Positions 1 to 11,766 of a DNA stretch of 64,000 nt are shown in pieces; within the stretch, counting starts at the first letter, position 1; each line of letters begins with the position of its first letter. A program made the position numbers and the translations under genes. The stretch is from Aphrophora alni (Eukaryota; Arthropoda; Insecta; Hemiptera; Aphrophoridae): NCBI GenBank assembly GCA_963513935.1, contig OY740765.1:119169362-119233361 (forward strand), written 5' to 3'. The notes beneath the pieces are model-generated. The model was given only the letters and a program-made list of their open reading frames with translations. It had not been told where the DNA came from and ran no database searches.

Positions 1-3000
1 GTTTTGTTAAATAATAAAAAAAACAAAACAAATTAAACTAATCAGAATGTATTAATAAAAAGGATGACATGGTCGTGCCTAAGGTGTGGATCTTTATCAC
101 ATATGGTGCCTACTCATCGTGGCTAATCACAGTATTAACTAAACCTAACACAAGACATTTAAACACCTAGACACTTCGGTCCTCCCCAAGTAAGTAACAT
201 AATAATCGTAATATTTGAGTTTAGCGACTGAAAAATGGGTCGTGTGAGAAGTTTTTTTTTCGAAATGTCTTCTTGTGCTCATTTTATAACTTTATAATAA
301 AATTTAAGAAGTATAATGTCAAAGCTTGTATTAGAAACATATTTTTTTAAATTAATGGCACAATTGAAAAGTATACTAATAATTATAATAGAATTAGTTG
401 TAAAATAGAATAAAAAGTTATTGACTAGTAGCACTACCTAGTAGCGCAATTTAGAAGGATGAGAGTAGGGCAAGTCGGTAAAAAATGAAGCAGATTGCCG
501 TGCCTACCAGGGGAATCTATGTCGGTTTGGGGCTGGACATCTAAGTTTTTCTAAACCAAGAAAAATAAGTGTAGTGTTTAAAATTATATTGTAAAATATT
601 CCAAGTCTTTTTTACTAGTGACAGGACACTAATAGTAAAGTTTAAATATAAAGGCCCACCCGAAATTAAGTAGGCCTATACTAATTTATTTTTAAAATTC
701 ACTTCTACAGTAACTCTAATATGAACAGGTAAGCAAGTATGCAACATTTCAAGATCTAATCTTTAACACTTAGGGCACTTCTTAACTATTACCTTTTATT
801 ATTTATCCCTATGACTGAGTATGCATTGTTAATTTATGGTCTATAAATATTGTACGATGTCTCTAGCTTGACAATGAATTTTCCAGAATGTTTTATTAAA
901 TAACAGAAATACTCGGGCTCAATATAAGTTGAACGAGGGTAATTATTTGTTTGATTAAACAACTTCATTTTAAGTTGGACGTAATTGTTTGTACAGTTAT
1001 TTTTGGGAATCTAATTTTCTTGCGTTTTTATGAGTTGCGGTGCAATCATACAACAGACATAAAAACAATATATGTTTGATTTGCAATTATTACGGAATAA
1101 ATTATTTATATTAACTTTCAAAATGAAACAAACTGTACAAATCATTGTCCCCGTCTATCTGTAGAACATTATCTGGCCCAAAGCCTAAATTGAGTTTTAA
1201 TGGCAGCTGTTAAGTTTAATTTCAATTTTACCAATTATTCTAGAACTGTAATTTTCTTCACAGTTAATTTCTTTAAATTTTCACTTAAATTTGAATGAAA
1301 TTAATAATGCCGATATTTAGAAATTGCATAACAGCTACAAAGCTGAATTTCCTCCCTTGGTGATAACTCATAAAATATTATTTTTGTGTAGATGCCGGCT
1401 GTAATACTTTTCGACTTGCGAGTTTTACCTTGTAAGAATTATGGATATTGCTTGGGGTCCACAAGATAAGATTTTGTGGCCGAATCACTACAGCTTGGCT
1501 GTGATAGGATTTATCTGACTCAGTGTGTTAAATAAGTGCAGAGACAAGATTAATTTGTGTAGTTTTATTCTTATTTCGTTTGAATAAATTTATAATATTG
1601 TTTTAATTTACAAATATTTCAAGATTGTATTAAGATTGTATCAACATTGTTTCAATATTGTATTAACCTTAGAACATCAATAATTACCTAACATACTAGA
1701 ATTTATTATTATTAAAAATATTCAGATTTTCGCCATGTTTTCCATACAACTCACTCCACATTTAATTAAACAAAACATCAATTTCGTTTAAAATATAATT
1801 GCTTACTTACTCTAACATAATAAAGTATTTTCATATTACTTAAAGCTATGCAATTTTAATTTCTATATAATATTTACATAAATTTTGAATCACTTTTAGA
1901 TTTTTCTAGTTCCTTTAAAATTGCATAGAAGGATCCTTATCCCAAACGAGTTTCGAATTTTTAAAACGTAATGTTTGTTACAAATAGTTCATTTAAAGAT
2001 TATATCAGTTATTGTTAATCTAATTTGTTGTAATGACTTTAATTAGATTTTAAGTTTATTTTAATTTTAGTTTTAATTATATGATTTCCATTACGAGATC
2101 TTCCCTTACATGATTGTTTAAACTACTGACATAATTACCTGCGTTTTCGTTTATAGCACTTTTAAATTTATAACACTAAGTAACAAGCAAAATTTCAACA
2201 CAATTATCATTTAATGTTATAAAATATGATTTTATTATTTTTTTTTTAACACAAAATGGCAACTAGATAGAAAACTAAACATTATAGAAAATATATTTAC
2301 ATACATTTTTCAATGATTTTGATGTGAGGATTAGGCTCCTGAAGTATTAGAACGATTTTTAAAACATCCTGTTTTTATGTATGAATTCACTGAATTATTA
2401 AAATATAAATTAAAAACAATAAGTTTTAGATAATAAATATCTAACACATTTTGTATGTATCGACTGGCCTTTAATAACAACAAAAAAAATACTATATATC
2501 ACTACAGCTTATAATAATTTGAAATTAAAAAAGTAATTGAGTCTAGCCGGCTCATTTTGCAATTAAATTGAAATCAAAGGCAGATGAAATGTTTGATATT
2601 TTCGAATCTTTCTGGAAGTTTTGACCTCGTTGGAATATATTTCTATAAATCGGAGTACTGTTTTCTGTTTTTCAACTGATGTTTTTACACACTCTCTTAA
2701 AATGTATAGTTGCAGTTAATCTGCTGTGTGGAATAATTGTTTTTGTTAAGAAAATAAAAGACGTAAAGTGTAATACAGACGCGTTGTACGATAGTTGAAT
2801 ATAATGACTTAAAAAATACGTAAAGTATGTACTGTATTTAGTAGAGAACGTTCTAATTCATTTGGTGAGTAGGTTTAAAAATACTATTCAACTGGGGTGA
2901 ATTAAAAATTGTTCCAGGAAAGGCAGAAGTTATTAGAGTATTACGTATTCTAGTTAACGTTAATATTCTTGTAATTGGATTGCGGTTTAATCCCTAGGGA

Positions 3001-3530
3001 AGACAGGGTTTTACAATATTCAGAAGTTAATAATTCTTGTAAGGGATTAAATTATTACTTGTATTCATGAAATTTTTTAAAAAAACGTTTTCATCGCATA
3101 AGAAAGTTTTATGGATTGAAGTTTTAGAACGATATGATAAGGATGAGGGTTTTTATTTTGTTTGATTTTTTTTTTCATTTTTTAAGGTGATATTTAAACA
3201 ACAAGAAAAATAAAAGATTCAAAATGACCTTCCTCCACTGATTGGAGGAGAGGGAGATTCTAACTAACCAAAATCGTAAACTTTATAAAAATATAATACT
3301 CAATACATGTATGTCGTTATTATAACCCTGTACAAATCTTAATTATTTAACACACAGTTACATAAACATGCAACACACAACTGATAATGACTTGACAACA
3401 ATATGTGTGTGTTGAATTTAAACAATATTATAGTGATTCAATGTATGAATTTTTTTTTTTATATGACATGTTTATATGTTTGTATAACATATAGCATATA
3501 ATAAATATTGTGTAAAATATTTGTGACAAT
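1..3530. other. AT-rich stretch with no recognised gene
   Basis: No open reading frame longer than about 60 codons with recognisable content is visible on either strand. There are poly-A and poly-T runs and short TA runs. A short hairpin lies near 3228-3250, where CCTCC and GGAGG arms flank an ACTGATT loop. I see no RNA gene and no splice-bounded exon I could defend. It may be the flank or intron of a gene outside the window. Confidence 0.6.
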
Positions 3531-3537
3531 GTACAAA

Positions 3538-3605
3538 AGCTAGATGATGTCTCATTGAAGATGAAACGGCCGTAGCTGCATTAATAAAGTATTGCCTTTT
3601 TCCGT
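3538..3605 (+). repeat. Penelope-like 3'-end / hammerhead-like segment (degenerate)
   Basis: The segment runs GATGATG, then TCT and AGA separated by a 6-base loop, then TGAAAC, and continues into ACGGCCGTAG and an AATAAAG. That order resembles the core of the hammerhead ribozymes carried by Penelope-like retroelements (CUGAUGA, stem II, GAAAC). The first core block is not canonical. I therefore read it as a decayed Penelope-like 3' end rather than a working ribozyme. No reverse transcriptase is next to it. It could also be chance. Confidence 0.3.
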
Positions 3606-4024
3606 CACTCAACATGCGATGATTTTCAGTGGGATTACACTTTTAACCCATAGACACCGAGTAACAGCTCGAATTTCCAATTTGGATGCAATTTCTATTG
3701 ACGCGACATTATTAATCGTATTTATCATGGATGGTATCATACAAATTTTACAGAAGTTTGAACACTCATAACAAAAGCTGTAATCGAAAATTTACCTTAA
3801 ACAAAGAGCAATAAAAGCATATGCATCTTATTTTTTGACTACCGCTGTTAGTTTAATCACACCGTGTAGATTACTTGTATATAAGATGTTTTGTAAAATG
3901 TAATAAACTCTATTGAAGTGGTCAAGTAGTTGTGTTAAGGGGGTTCGGTAGGTTGTATCTTAGCCATGTTAATTTAGCAAACTTTATGTACCTTTTTCTC
4001 TATCTTTCATAAGATCTGCCAAGT

Positions 4025-4258
4025 TTACAATATCAAATGTTGTGTCAGAGACATCAAAATGTGAATAAGATTGATCAGTATTACCAATTTTGTTTTTGGA
4101 AGAACAAATGGGCTCAGGTTCAAGATTGCCAGAAATAGGCCTAGATTCATTACTTGGCCCTGGCTCTGGTTTGTCAACTGGCTGGCTAACTTTACTGTTA
4201 TCAAATTACTGTTCCAAGAATTTTTCCTCTTCTTGAAAATCTTCTGTGATCTTCCCAT
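4025..4258 (-). pseudogene. Transposase-like N-terminal fragment, frameshifted
   Basis: The minus strand opens with a lysine- and arginine-rich start (MGRSQKIFKKRK) from an ATG at 4258. The continuation in that frame looks like nonsense. In the next frame the same DNA reads as a proline-, serine- and glutamate-rich spacer ending SDTTFDIVNLADL and KDREKG, followed by a donor-like GGTACAT near 4000. This is consistent with one frameshift in the N-terminal exon of a mobile-element protein. The basic start resembles those of Mutator-like insect transposases, but that is recall of style, not a motif match. A host exon is possible. Confidence 0.25.
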
Positions 4259-4789
4259 TTTATAAACGCACTAGTATCTCACAAAAACACTAAAATTACA
4301 CCGCAAATTAGAACTCACTTCACAACATAAACAAACTGAGCACTAACCTGCAAAACTGAAGGAAAAATAGCATCTGAGATATTACAGACGGCCACAACAC
4401 ATAGAGTAATATTGCTAACATAATATTGTTAGCCAAACAGATTAAAAAAATATGTAATACTATATAAAAAAAAAGCAAACTGACTCACATCGAGAGCCAT
4501 CCATCCTAGCGTAAGACATGTACTTATGAAATAATTTATAAAAAATGTTTCAGTCATCCGATTCATTTCAAATTTGCAGTAAAATGTTCAGAACAATAGA
4601 CCTATATATTGAAAATCAATATGTTTGACCAAATCAACTTACCAAACCCACTTAAACTTCATCTAATCGTCTTTGACCCTTTTGTAATAATTTTTGTTTT
4701 GAACTTACAGACACCATCCGTTCAAAGAAATTTCATTTTTATTTGAATGAGACAGTATTTTATCTGATTATACAAATAATGATTTAAGC

Positions 4790-5470
4790 TATGAACATGA
4801 AATGAGGTACAAGAGATTACAACTAACTCATATAGAATTCTATTGAAATTCTAAAGTATGGAATAGAAAATTTCAAAATGGCGATCATTTTAAACGGTTT
4901 TTATTAATATCTCATGTGTTACTAAACTTTTAACCAACTAAGTTAAATACAAATTGCATATTTCAAATCTCCATTCAATAATACCAATCCAACGATTACA
5001 AATAGTGAATCTATTGACAAAAATGTAATGTCGAACTATGGACCTACCCAGAAAATGATATTACGAGATCCGACAGTGCTGAGTAGCCGAAAAGAATATA
5101 GCAAGTGGAAGTTCCTACTTGGCCCTAACGAAGTCTGTTGGCCCGAGACACTGATACAAACGAGACAATTAGAAACATATAACATAGACATATCTACAAA
5201 CTGTTTACACATCTATGAAGCCCGGTTTAGCCCAGCTTACGTAATGAAAATAGTGATAACAAAAATACGAGGTTCAAAAAAACCTGTGCAACATCTGTTT
5301 TAACAAAACTTATCCTATTTTAGTAAAACTCCTTGATCTATCAAACAATTTAACATTTTCTACAAGGTCCAAGAAACCAAATATTGTGCGTTAGGTACTT
5401 TTTAGAGGATATCCTTCTATAATGTGGCTGGGTAAGTTAAGTATGGGATAATCAACTTGTTTCATACTTG
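4790..5470. repeat. Dispersed repeat family K, copy 1
   Basis: This sequence is recognisably similar to 34100-34410 and 54540-54850. Shared blocks in order are an ACACATCTATGA-like segment, AACCTGTG followed by TTTTAAC or similar, CTTATCCTA, CTTTGACCTA- or CTTGATCTA-like, ACAAGG followed by CCAAGAAA or CCTAAGAAA, and ATG..GGGCTG near the end. A 91-codon open frame at 5028-5303 lies inside it but matches no protein I know and is not conserved as a frame in the other copies. I therefore treat it as repeat, not gene. Confidence 0.5.
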
Positions 5471-5479
5471 ATTTATAAA

Positions 5480-7560
5480 TATTGACATACCTGCAACATG
5501 ACCCTTCAAATAGTGAGTCTTTAAATAGTATCTTAGTTTGAAAGATTATTTTACTATAGAATATATATATATTATTATATTGTAAGGCATGTAAGTCCTC
5601 ATTGTAAATTAATATACAAGATTATTCAAAGTTACGCTGCAATATGTCGGCACCTGATTTAGGAACAGAAATAAGAAAAAAGCTTCATGTCAGAAGCTGT
5701 TCGTTTATGAGATATTATTTAATCTGATTTCCACTCCAAATGGGAAAATAAGTAATTATGTAATTCTTTGGACCCGAATGGAATAAATTTGGTTATTCTG
5801 ATTTTTTATATTTTTCAAATCAACATCCACGATTCATTTACACATTTTTTCCATTGACTACCCCACTTACACATTTGGTGAAGATTGGTTAATTTTTATT
5901 TGGTTTAACGGACGGGTGACTGAGAAAGTTTTTGCAATATTTTTGTACCGTTTATTACAAAATGGTATTTTTGCGATTTATACAGAAATAGCATCCCATC
6001 ATGTTGAAGATGTAATACTATAGTACTTTGTCAGAAACAAATGATAAATTGTCCAGCACTCAAGCACAAAGTTTTTTATTGTCATAGTTGAGAGAAGGTG
6101 TGTAAAGCAGATTAGGTTAGGTTATAAAAGATAGTTTAACCTCTAATAATTGTACAATTATAAGTTCAAGATTTCATTTTTTCCCCCATTTTAATCGTCA
6201 AAACGTCATTTTGTAAAATAATATCAAACCGGTAAGCGATAATTAAATTTCGATTACACCATTGTATTTCAATTTAAAAAAAAAACATTTTGTCTCTTGC
6301 TATTTAAACAAATCGATGGTCCCATCGTGGTACTTATCCAGCACCGTCATACAAACAAGGCAATAGAACCAGATCCTCTAAACGCAATGCCTAAGCGTGG
6401 GGTTCCTTTGCCCTTGTACGAAATTTAAAATTGTATTATTTGTAGATCAAAGGGTTTTAACTAGTCGGATGTTTGTTTAAAACAGTTAGTTGTTACACAG
6501 GTTTCTGTGTCTCGTAATAATTGTGTATTCACTACTTTCTTGATGTCTGCTTGGCCCTAAAGAGCTTCTTAGATATAGTAAAAAGAGTCCACTCGCTTCG
6601 GTGACCTGGCCGACATGCTTTTGTTGGTGACTCGGCCCTCTCGAATTTTGTTAACTACAAGAATATTCTGATTTTAAAGTCATTTGATAGTGCGTATTAC
6701 TAATATGGTTTAGTAAAACATTTGTGTAAATTAAAACTATACACGACGTTTTGAGAGTATAAATCAATTCTCGTTTTCAAGTGTAAAACTAGAACATAAT
6801 AGAGATAAACATAGTCTAGTAACCTAGGGCCATGTTGGAAACTTAAAATAAATCCGTAATCTAAGAAAAGAATTCCAAGCCTAAAACTAGGGCTGAGCAG
6901 TCAAAGCTAAGACTAAATACAAACGTTATCAGATAAAACCACAACACATAGGCCTACCACTACACAAAGATCGGGAAGCAACTGATATAAAATACTATAG
7001 TCAAGAGAAAGTTGTGTTAACTCTTTATTGGGATAAAATACATTTCGCCCCCGCCTTCAACAGTTTAGTCCTCGATAGCGTAATAATTCGCATTTTTAGA
7101 TTAATTGCCATAATTGCTTCGATTATTAAAAGCTAAATTAAAAATCGTAGATAAAAATAACTACTCTAAATAAGTCTTTTATAATTTTGCAACTTATTAC
7201 ACAAATGGGAATCATGACGCGATCGACAACTAAACTATTGAAAAATAATTACTTGAAATCGTGTACAAAATCTTAAAATACATTACAATTCAGAAATAAA
7301 TGGTATAAAACATTATGATGTTAAGCCTTTATTTAAATACATAAATATCTTGTTTAAAAGACAGCATCCATAATTAATTTTAATTTCAATCAGACATTTT
7401 TTGTGACAGTTTTGACTCTTTTGGGGATAGATAGAGATATACTAATGAATGTATTTATTTAAGGGGCGATGTTAGAACCTCCTATGTTCTACTACAAAAG
7501 GATGAGTAGTTGAAAAATGATTTATTCTACTAGCTTATTTGTATATACGATAGTTAAAAT
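5480..7560. other. AT-rich intergenic/repeat DNA, no gene seen
   Basis: No supported coding sequence. A short TTAGG-type run (ATTAGGTTAGGTTA) lies at about 6112-6125. The part around 6590-6640 (TCGGTGACCTGGCC) resembles 15560-15590 (CTGGTGACTTGGCC), suggesting a shared dispersed repeat. Nothing else stands out. Confidence 0.5.
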
Positions 7561-7567
7561 TCTATTT

Positions 7568-7918
7568 TTAAGAATTCATATTATGTAATGGACTTACATC
7601 TTCTTTAGTAATATACTTCAACCAATTCCTTTCAGATCTACAACTTTGAATATTTACAGTTGAAATATTTTCACCAAATAAATTTGTGGTAAACAATCTT
7701 AAGCCATCAATAAATACCCCTTCATTGAATCTAAGAATCGCGTGTAAATGTTTACTTACAGTTCTCCTGTCAGAACAATCCTCAATAGTTACACAATAGT
7801 TACTTAAATTAATGAAACTATTAACAAAAACTTCTTTATATGTTTGAAAATGAAACACTAACAAAATATTAATGGACAATATGTGTCCTTGTGTGCGACG
7901 TATTCTACACTGAGTCAC
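7568..7918 (-). pseudogene. Geminivirus/CRESS-type Rep rolling-circle domain (endogenous fragment)
   Basis: This 116-codon frame carries the signature order of a rolling-circle replication initiator of the HUH class. It has an HLHA motif (metal-binding motif II) near residue 57. A segment with RLF and then VNIQSCRSERN follows, placed like the geminivirus-type Rep sequence between motifs II and III (R-x-F ... NIQ). Motif III then reads YITKED, with the catalytic-type tyrosine and a lysine three residues on. Rep proteins nick a stem-loop origin and start rolling-circle replication. Here only the N-terminal endonuclease part is present. Motif I is not clear, and the superfamily 3 helicase that normally follows is absent. 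The frame is short and stands beside other broken frames, so I read it as an old integrated copy or a Rep-bearing mobile element. The stem-loop at 7927-7980 lies immediately upstream. Confidence 0.6.
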
Positions 7919-7926
7919 TGAGTAGA

Positions 7927-7980
7927 ACTCTTATCCCTTACGAAGCGGCTAGTCATTTTAGAGCCGCTGCTGATAAGAGT
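7927..7980. other. Strong stem-loop upstream of the Rep-like frame
   Basis: A perfect 9-bp outer inverted repeat (ACTCTTATC at 7927-7935 and GATAAGAGT at 7972-7980) encloses a perfect 7-bp GC-rich inner stem (AGCGGCT at 7944-7950 and AGCCGCT at 7962-7968) with an 11-base loop. The position, just before the start of a Rep-type frame, is where rolling-circle elements keep their origin. The loop does not contain the usual TAATATTAC-type nonamer, so function as an origin is inference only. Confidence 0.5.
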
Positions 7981-8040
7981 TTTATCAACGGATGTTGTTG
8001 TTTGGTAAGTGATATCTATCAATGGTCTTAACATCTGTCA

Positions 8041-8215
8041 ACCAATAAAATTGGAGTTATGGTATTGAAATCCACATATATATATATATTTTCACGTGGT
8101 TCAGAATTTAAATTTAAAATTCTTTTAGCAAAAAGATCGTAATAAAAATAACGAGACATAATTTGACCCATTTGACATGGACTATCCAAATATACATATA
8201 ATTGTCTAACTTTAT
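8041..8215 (-). pseudogene. Unidentified coding-like fragment in the Rep-like block
   Basis: Read on the minus strand, roughly 8200 to 8041 gives an open stretch of about 55 residues containing YLDSPCQMGQIMSRYFYYD and later IYVDFNTITPILLVDR. The residue mix looks protein-like, but I recognise no family. It lies between the Rep-type frame and the unknown frames at 8316-8888 on the same strand, and stop codons bound it. It may be part of the same integrated element. Confidence 0.3.
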
Positions 8216-8315
8216 TTTATTTCATAACTGTAATGTTCATTTTCATTTGTCTTAAAAAATATATTACACATCAGGTGATAAACCATTTCCATAAAAGAAG
8301 GATGTAATAACACAT

Positions 8316-8504
8316 CTATTTATAAGTCAAACTGTTTTGTAGAAATGCTTCAATTATACAACAAGGCCAACAATATGTAGGGAAAGTATGTTCCTCTATA
8401 AAGTCAATAGCATTTCCATTAATATTAACAAATGAATAGTAGAGTAGTGCATCTACAGGTAAATGAAAAACTACAAAATCTGGTACTTGTCTTACACGAG
8501 CCAT
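8316..8504 (-). pseudogene. Unidentified coding-like fragment, cysteine-containing
   Basis: A 62-codon minus-strand frame begins MARVRQVPDFVVFHLPVDALL and contains FPTYCWPCCIIEAF. It follows an acceptor-like TATTTTTCAG just upstream on its strand. The residues look like real protein rather than translated AT-rich noise, but I do not recognise the family. It lies in the same orientation as the Rep-type frame 400 bases downstream and probably belongs to the same decayed element, for example a structural or accessory protein. That link rests on position only. Confidence 0.35.
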
Positions 8505-8522
8505 TTTATTCTGAAAAATACA

Positions 8523-8888
8523 TTATCCTTTTAATAAACTTTGACAAAATGTTAAATAATAATACATAGTATATTGAAATGTTGCTGTTATTATTAAAGC
8601 TTCATCTGTATCATTAACTAAAGTCATCCAATCTAATTTACTCACAGTTATTATTTGAAATTGATGTATATTGAGGATTTTGAGATGACAAAATATCTGT
8701 AATTTTAAAATTATTAGGAAAGAAATCAATTTTATATTTATAGACTTTAGGTTTTGTTAAAATAGTCTGCTTAATACCACTATTATGTTTATAGCAAGTT
8801 TTAAAAAGAGATTCATCAATAACCTGATTATCTAATCTTTGACCAGAATTTTTTTTAACATAACTTAAACCGATTAACTGTCCTCTCT
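8523..8888 (-). pseudogene. Unidentified coding-like fragments, frameshifted
   Basis: Two frames meet here. The upstream part (about 8888-8650) reads protein-like, with NSGQRLDNQVIDESLFKTCY and later TKPKVYKYKIDFF. It then runs into a stop near 8645, and the message continues in another frame (KLDWMTLVNDTDEALIITAT) to a stop at about 8523. One or two indels therefore broke a single frame. No family is recognised. Together with the entries at 8316-8504, 8041-8215 and 7568-7918 it forms a one-directional block of about 1.3 kb. Confidence 0.35.
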
Positions 8889-9700
8889 ACCGCTTAAAAC
8901 GGTTCGAATATGTAATAAATAAATAAAATTTACATAAATTGAAACTAAAATTAGAAAAATATAATAAAATAGCATAATGATAATAATAAAAATTTATAAA
9001 TACGTAAATGAAAATGTACAAAACAACTAAAAGAGTAATAATAAAAAATAGACAATTTTGTATTAATAAAAACAAAAATAAAATATATAATAAATAAAAA
9101 GAGATACAAATAATAATAATTAAAAGGTTTCCAGAATTATTATATAAAAACTAAAACTAAACATAGAAAATAGAAAATAACAAACTAAAATTTAAAAATA
9201 CTCTCTAACATTTACCAACAAAAAAATTTAATTAATTATTGAATGCGATAAATTGTGAGATGTTTTTCAACATTTATTACAGACTACATTAGAACTAAAT
9301 TTTATAAAAATCGATTGTTTTGTGTTTAAATCTTGTGTAAAGTTCCCGTCATCAATTAGAAGGAAGTTGCTCTATGGTGGGAAAAGTAACACGATTGCGT
9401 TTCTTCGTCTCATATCACTAACTGACTTAACGACTCGATAAAAAACAATCTATAATTTCTCGTTGAACAAGGAAGATTAAGTAGTCCGTGGTATTCTTTT
9501 TAATTATCATGTTTTTCTGTTCCTAACCTCCACTATTAAGTTAATAACAATGAAACGTCTAATTTCACAATAATACCGACCGTATCATATCTCCAGTTAT
9601 TTTCAAGCCAGTCCATCGATGAACGGTTCTCAGCAAATTATAAACTTTTATTTATTTCCAATGCGACATTTTATATAAGGTAGACTCTATTTCTCAAATA
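8889..9700. other. Very AT-rich stretch without gene
   Basis: The segment 8900-9240 is extreme A/T with no usable frame. From 9240 to 9700 composition returns to the local average, with no recognised element until the fold-back element at 9701. Confidence 0.5.
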
Positions 9701-10930
9701 CGGGGTTGGACAAAAGCCCCGCATACGTTGCAATAACTCAACTACAAGTTGGCGTTAGAAGGAGATAGACACATCCAACGGAGAGATATGCAGATTGTGC
9801 AAAAACTCAAGTTCTATATACAAAGTGTTACAAAAAGATTGGGCTGGCTATATATTTTCATATTTTATGTGTGATTCTAAACTGAAAATGAAGAATAATT
9901 TTTTTTCAATTTCCACTTTGTTTAGCAGTTGGACGCCATTTTGTTTTTTTTACAAAAACTCACTGTAACTCTGGAAATAGATAAGATATCGAGTTCAAAT
10001 TTGGAATAAGCATTTTACATGTTACATTTAACAAGTGTACAAAGCACAAAGAATTTATTTTTATAATTTTCAAAATGGCGGCCGTTACAAATTTTTAACG
10101 TGTAATATCTTAAAAACCGTTAACTTTACAAAAAATTTACAAGAGACAAAATAATTTTATTTTTTAACAACATACACAATGTTTTTTTGTAGTTTCAGTA
10201 GATCAAAGGATAACCGAGTATCGACAAAAAACTAAAAACATAATTTCTTGGTAATTGTTTACAACAACCAAAATTAACATTAAAAATCTAAAACGCCTAA
10301 AACTATAATTTTTTTAATTTAACAATTTTTTTAGTTATTTTTGTAGCGAGCTATGCAGAATCAGATTCTACATTCAAAAATAAGAGTATGCATGTGAATT
10401 AAGGTTAATTTAGTTATTTCTTAACCGATTTTTACAAAATGTTAAACTACATTTTCGACTTATTATTTTTGTGCTTTGTACACTTGTTAATCGTAACATG
10501 TAAAATGCTTATTCCAAATTTGAACTCGATATCTTATCTATTTCCAGAGTTACAGTGAGTTTTTGTAAAAAAACAAAATGGCGTCTATCTGCTAAACAAA
10601 GTGGAAATTGAAAAAAAAAATTATTCTTCATTTTCAGTTTAGAATCACACATAGAATATGAAAATATATAGCAAGCCCAACCTTTTTTAACACCCTGTAT
10701 GTGTTCCCGAAAAAAATATAACACGTATTACCCTCTTTTTTGAATTTAAACATATTTAATGTTTTTCTCCCCTCAGTTACTCCTAAAATGTCTCTATATT
10801 ATGGGTAAATAGAAACTTTTTGTTTTAGTTAGTAAATTATGAGGAATCAAATTTCACAATGTTATTTCATTATTTCTCCGCCATAACACAAGAAAAACAC
10901 TTATGTGATAACTCTTTGCCAAAGCTGTTT
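9701..10930. mobile_element. Fold-back element E, interrupted copy
   Basis: The segments 9701-9816 and 10702-10930 together match, in order, the left arm of the complete palindromic element at 39250-40186. Shared blocks include GTTGGA..AAAG..CCCGCATA..TTGCAATAACTCAAC, TGTTCCGAAC or similar, CCTCTTTTT, GTTACTCCTAAAA, and CCATAACACAAGAAAAACA. The copy is split by element F (9817-10701). No second arm is present, so this is a half element truncated beside the TA microsatellite at 10952. Confidence 0.65.
9817..10701. mobile_element. Fold-back (palindromic) element F nested in element E
   Basis: The left arm (9817-10052) and right arm (10465-10701) are near-identical inverted copies of about 235 bp. 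Both carry, in opposite orientation, GATAAGATATCGAGTTC or its complement, AACAAGTGTACAAAGCACAAA, and the outer end TACA..GTGTTA (complement ACACCCTGTA). A less symmetric centre of about 410 bp separates them. There is no transposase. Such structures move only with enzymes supplied by a relative. It interrupts a copy of element E, so it is the younger of the two. Confidence 0.75.
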
Positions 10931-10951
10931 ACACTTTCTATCCGATGTGTC

Positions 10952-11025
<74 letters not shown>
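10952..11025. repeat. (AT)n microsatellite
   Basis: About 37 uninterrupted AT dinucleotides at the end of the truncated fold-back element E. Confidence 0.95.
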
Positions 11026-11028
<3 letters not shown>

Positions 11029-11334
11029 TACACAGGACTAGTTTCTCACTTTGTATAATTATCAACGTGCGTTAGCTTCTACAAGTTGCCACGAGGCAAC
11101 TCTAACTTTTCCAGGACTAATGTTTCACCCTGAATAATCACAAACGTCATGCATCTTTTATGAAATATATTTATATTCTTACATATCCATGGTTCATTTT
11201 CACTTTTGATTAGACTACCGAATTAACATGTTTGGTGACAATATGATATTTCAATGATTCAGTGAATATTCAATAGTCAATACGGGCGTAGAAAACCCGA
11301 GATATACTCCCTGGATCTACGCCTATTTCTTGAA

Positions 11335-11500
11335 TTCTGAGATTAGATCCCTCTCTTTCATCTTTCCATCAAATCTCTCTCTTGACCTATTCTGTTCTCT
11401 TCTGACCTGAAGCTATTAGAGGGTTCGAGAGATAGGAGTCTCTATTTCTTGTTCTTTGGTCCTTTATCCTTTATTTATAAGGCGATGATGACTGAGAGGT
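11335..11500 (-). repeat. Dispersed coding-like repeat S, copy
   Basis: In reverse orientation this contains the family blocks GGTCAAGAGAGA.., GATGAAAGAGAGGGATCTAA, and the upstream block ending AAGGCGATGATGACTGAGAGG (plus strand). It shares these with copies at 11971-12150, 42790-42915, 53505-53690, 53850-53930, 56595-56725, 60225-60385 and 63720-63860. Confidence 0.6.
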
Positions 11501-11667
11501 TTTTTCTTTAAACAACAAAAAAAATTTTAATAAACTGTCCTTTTTCCGTATAATGTAAAAAGTGCAATTTTTTTAGTGCCAATGTTTAAAAAATCATAAC
11601 AATTTAAAAAAATATATGAGTAATAACGAAGTTTCAATGATTAAGTCATCAACCAAGTTGATGTATA

Positions 11668-11730
11668 CAAAACCACACACACCCACACACACACACACAC
11701 ATAATATATATATATATATATATAAATACC

Positions 11731-11766
<36 letters not shown>

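Noticed and set aside
5028..5303. 91-codon open frame
   Set aside because: Lies inside dispersed repeat K and is not maintained in the other two copies.
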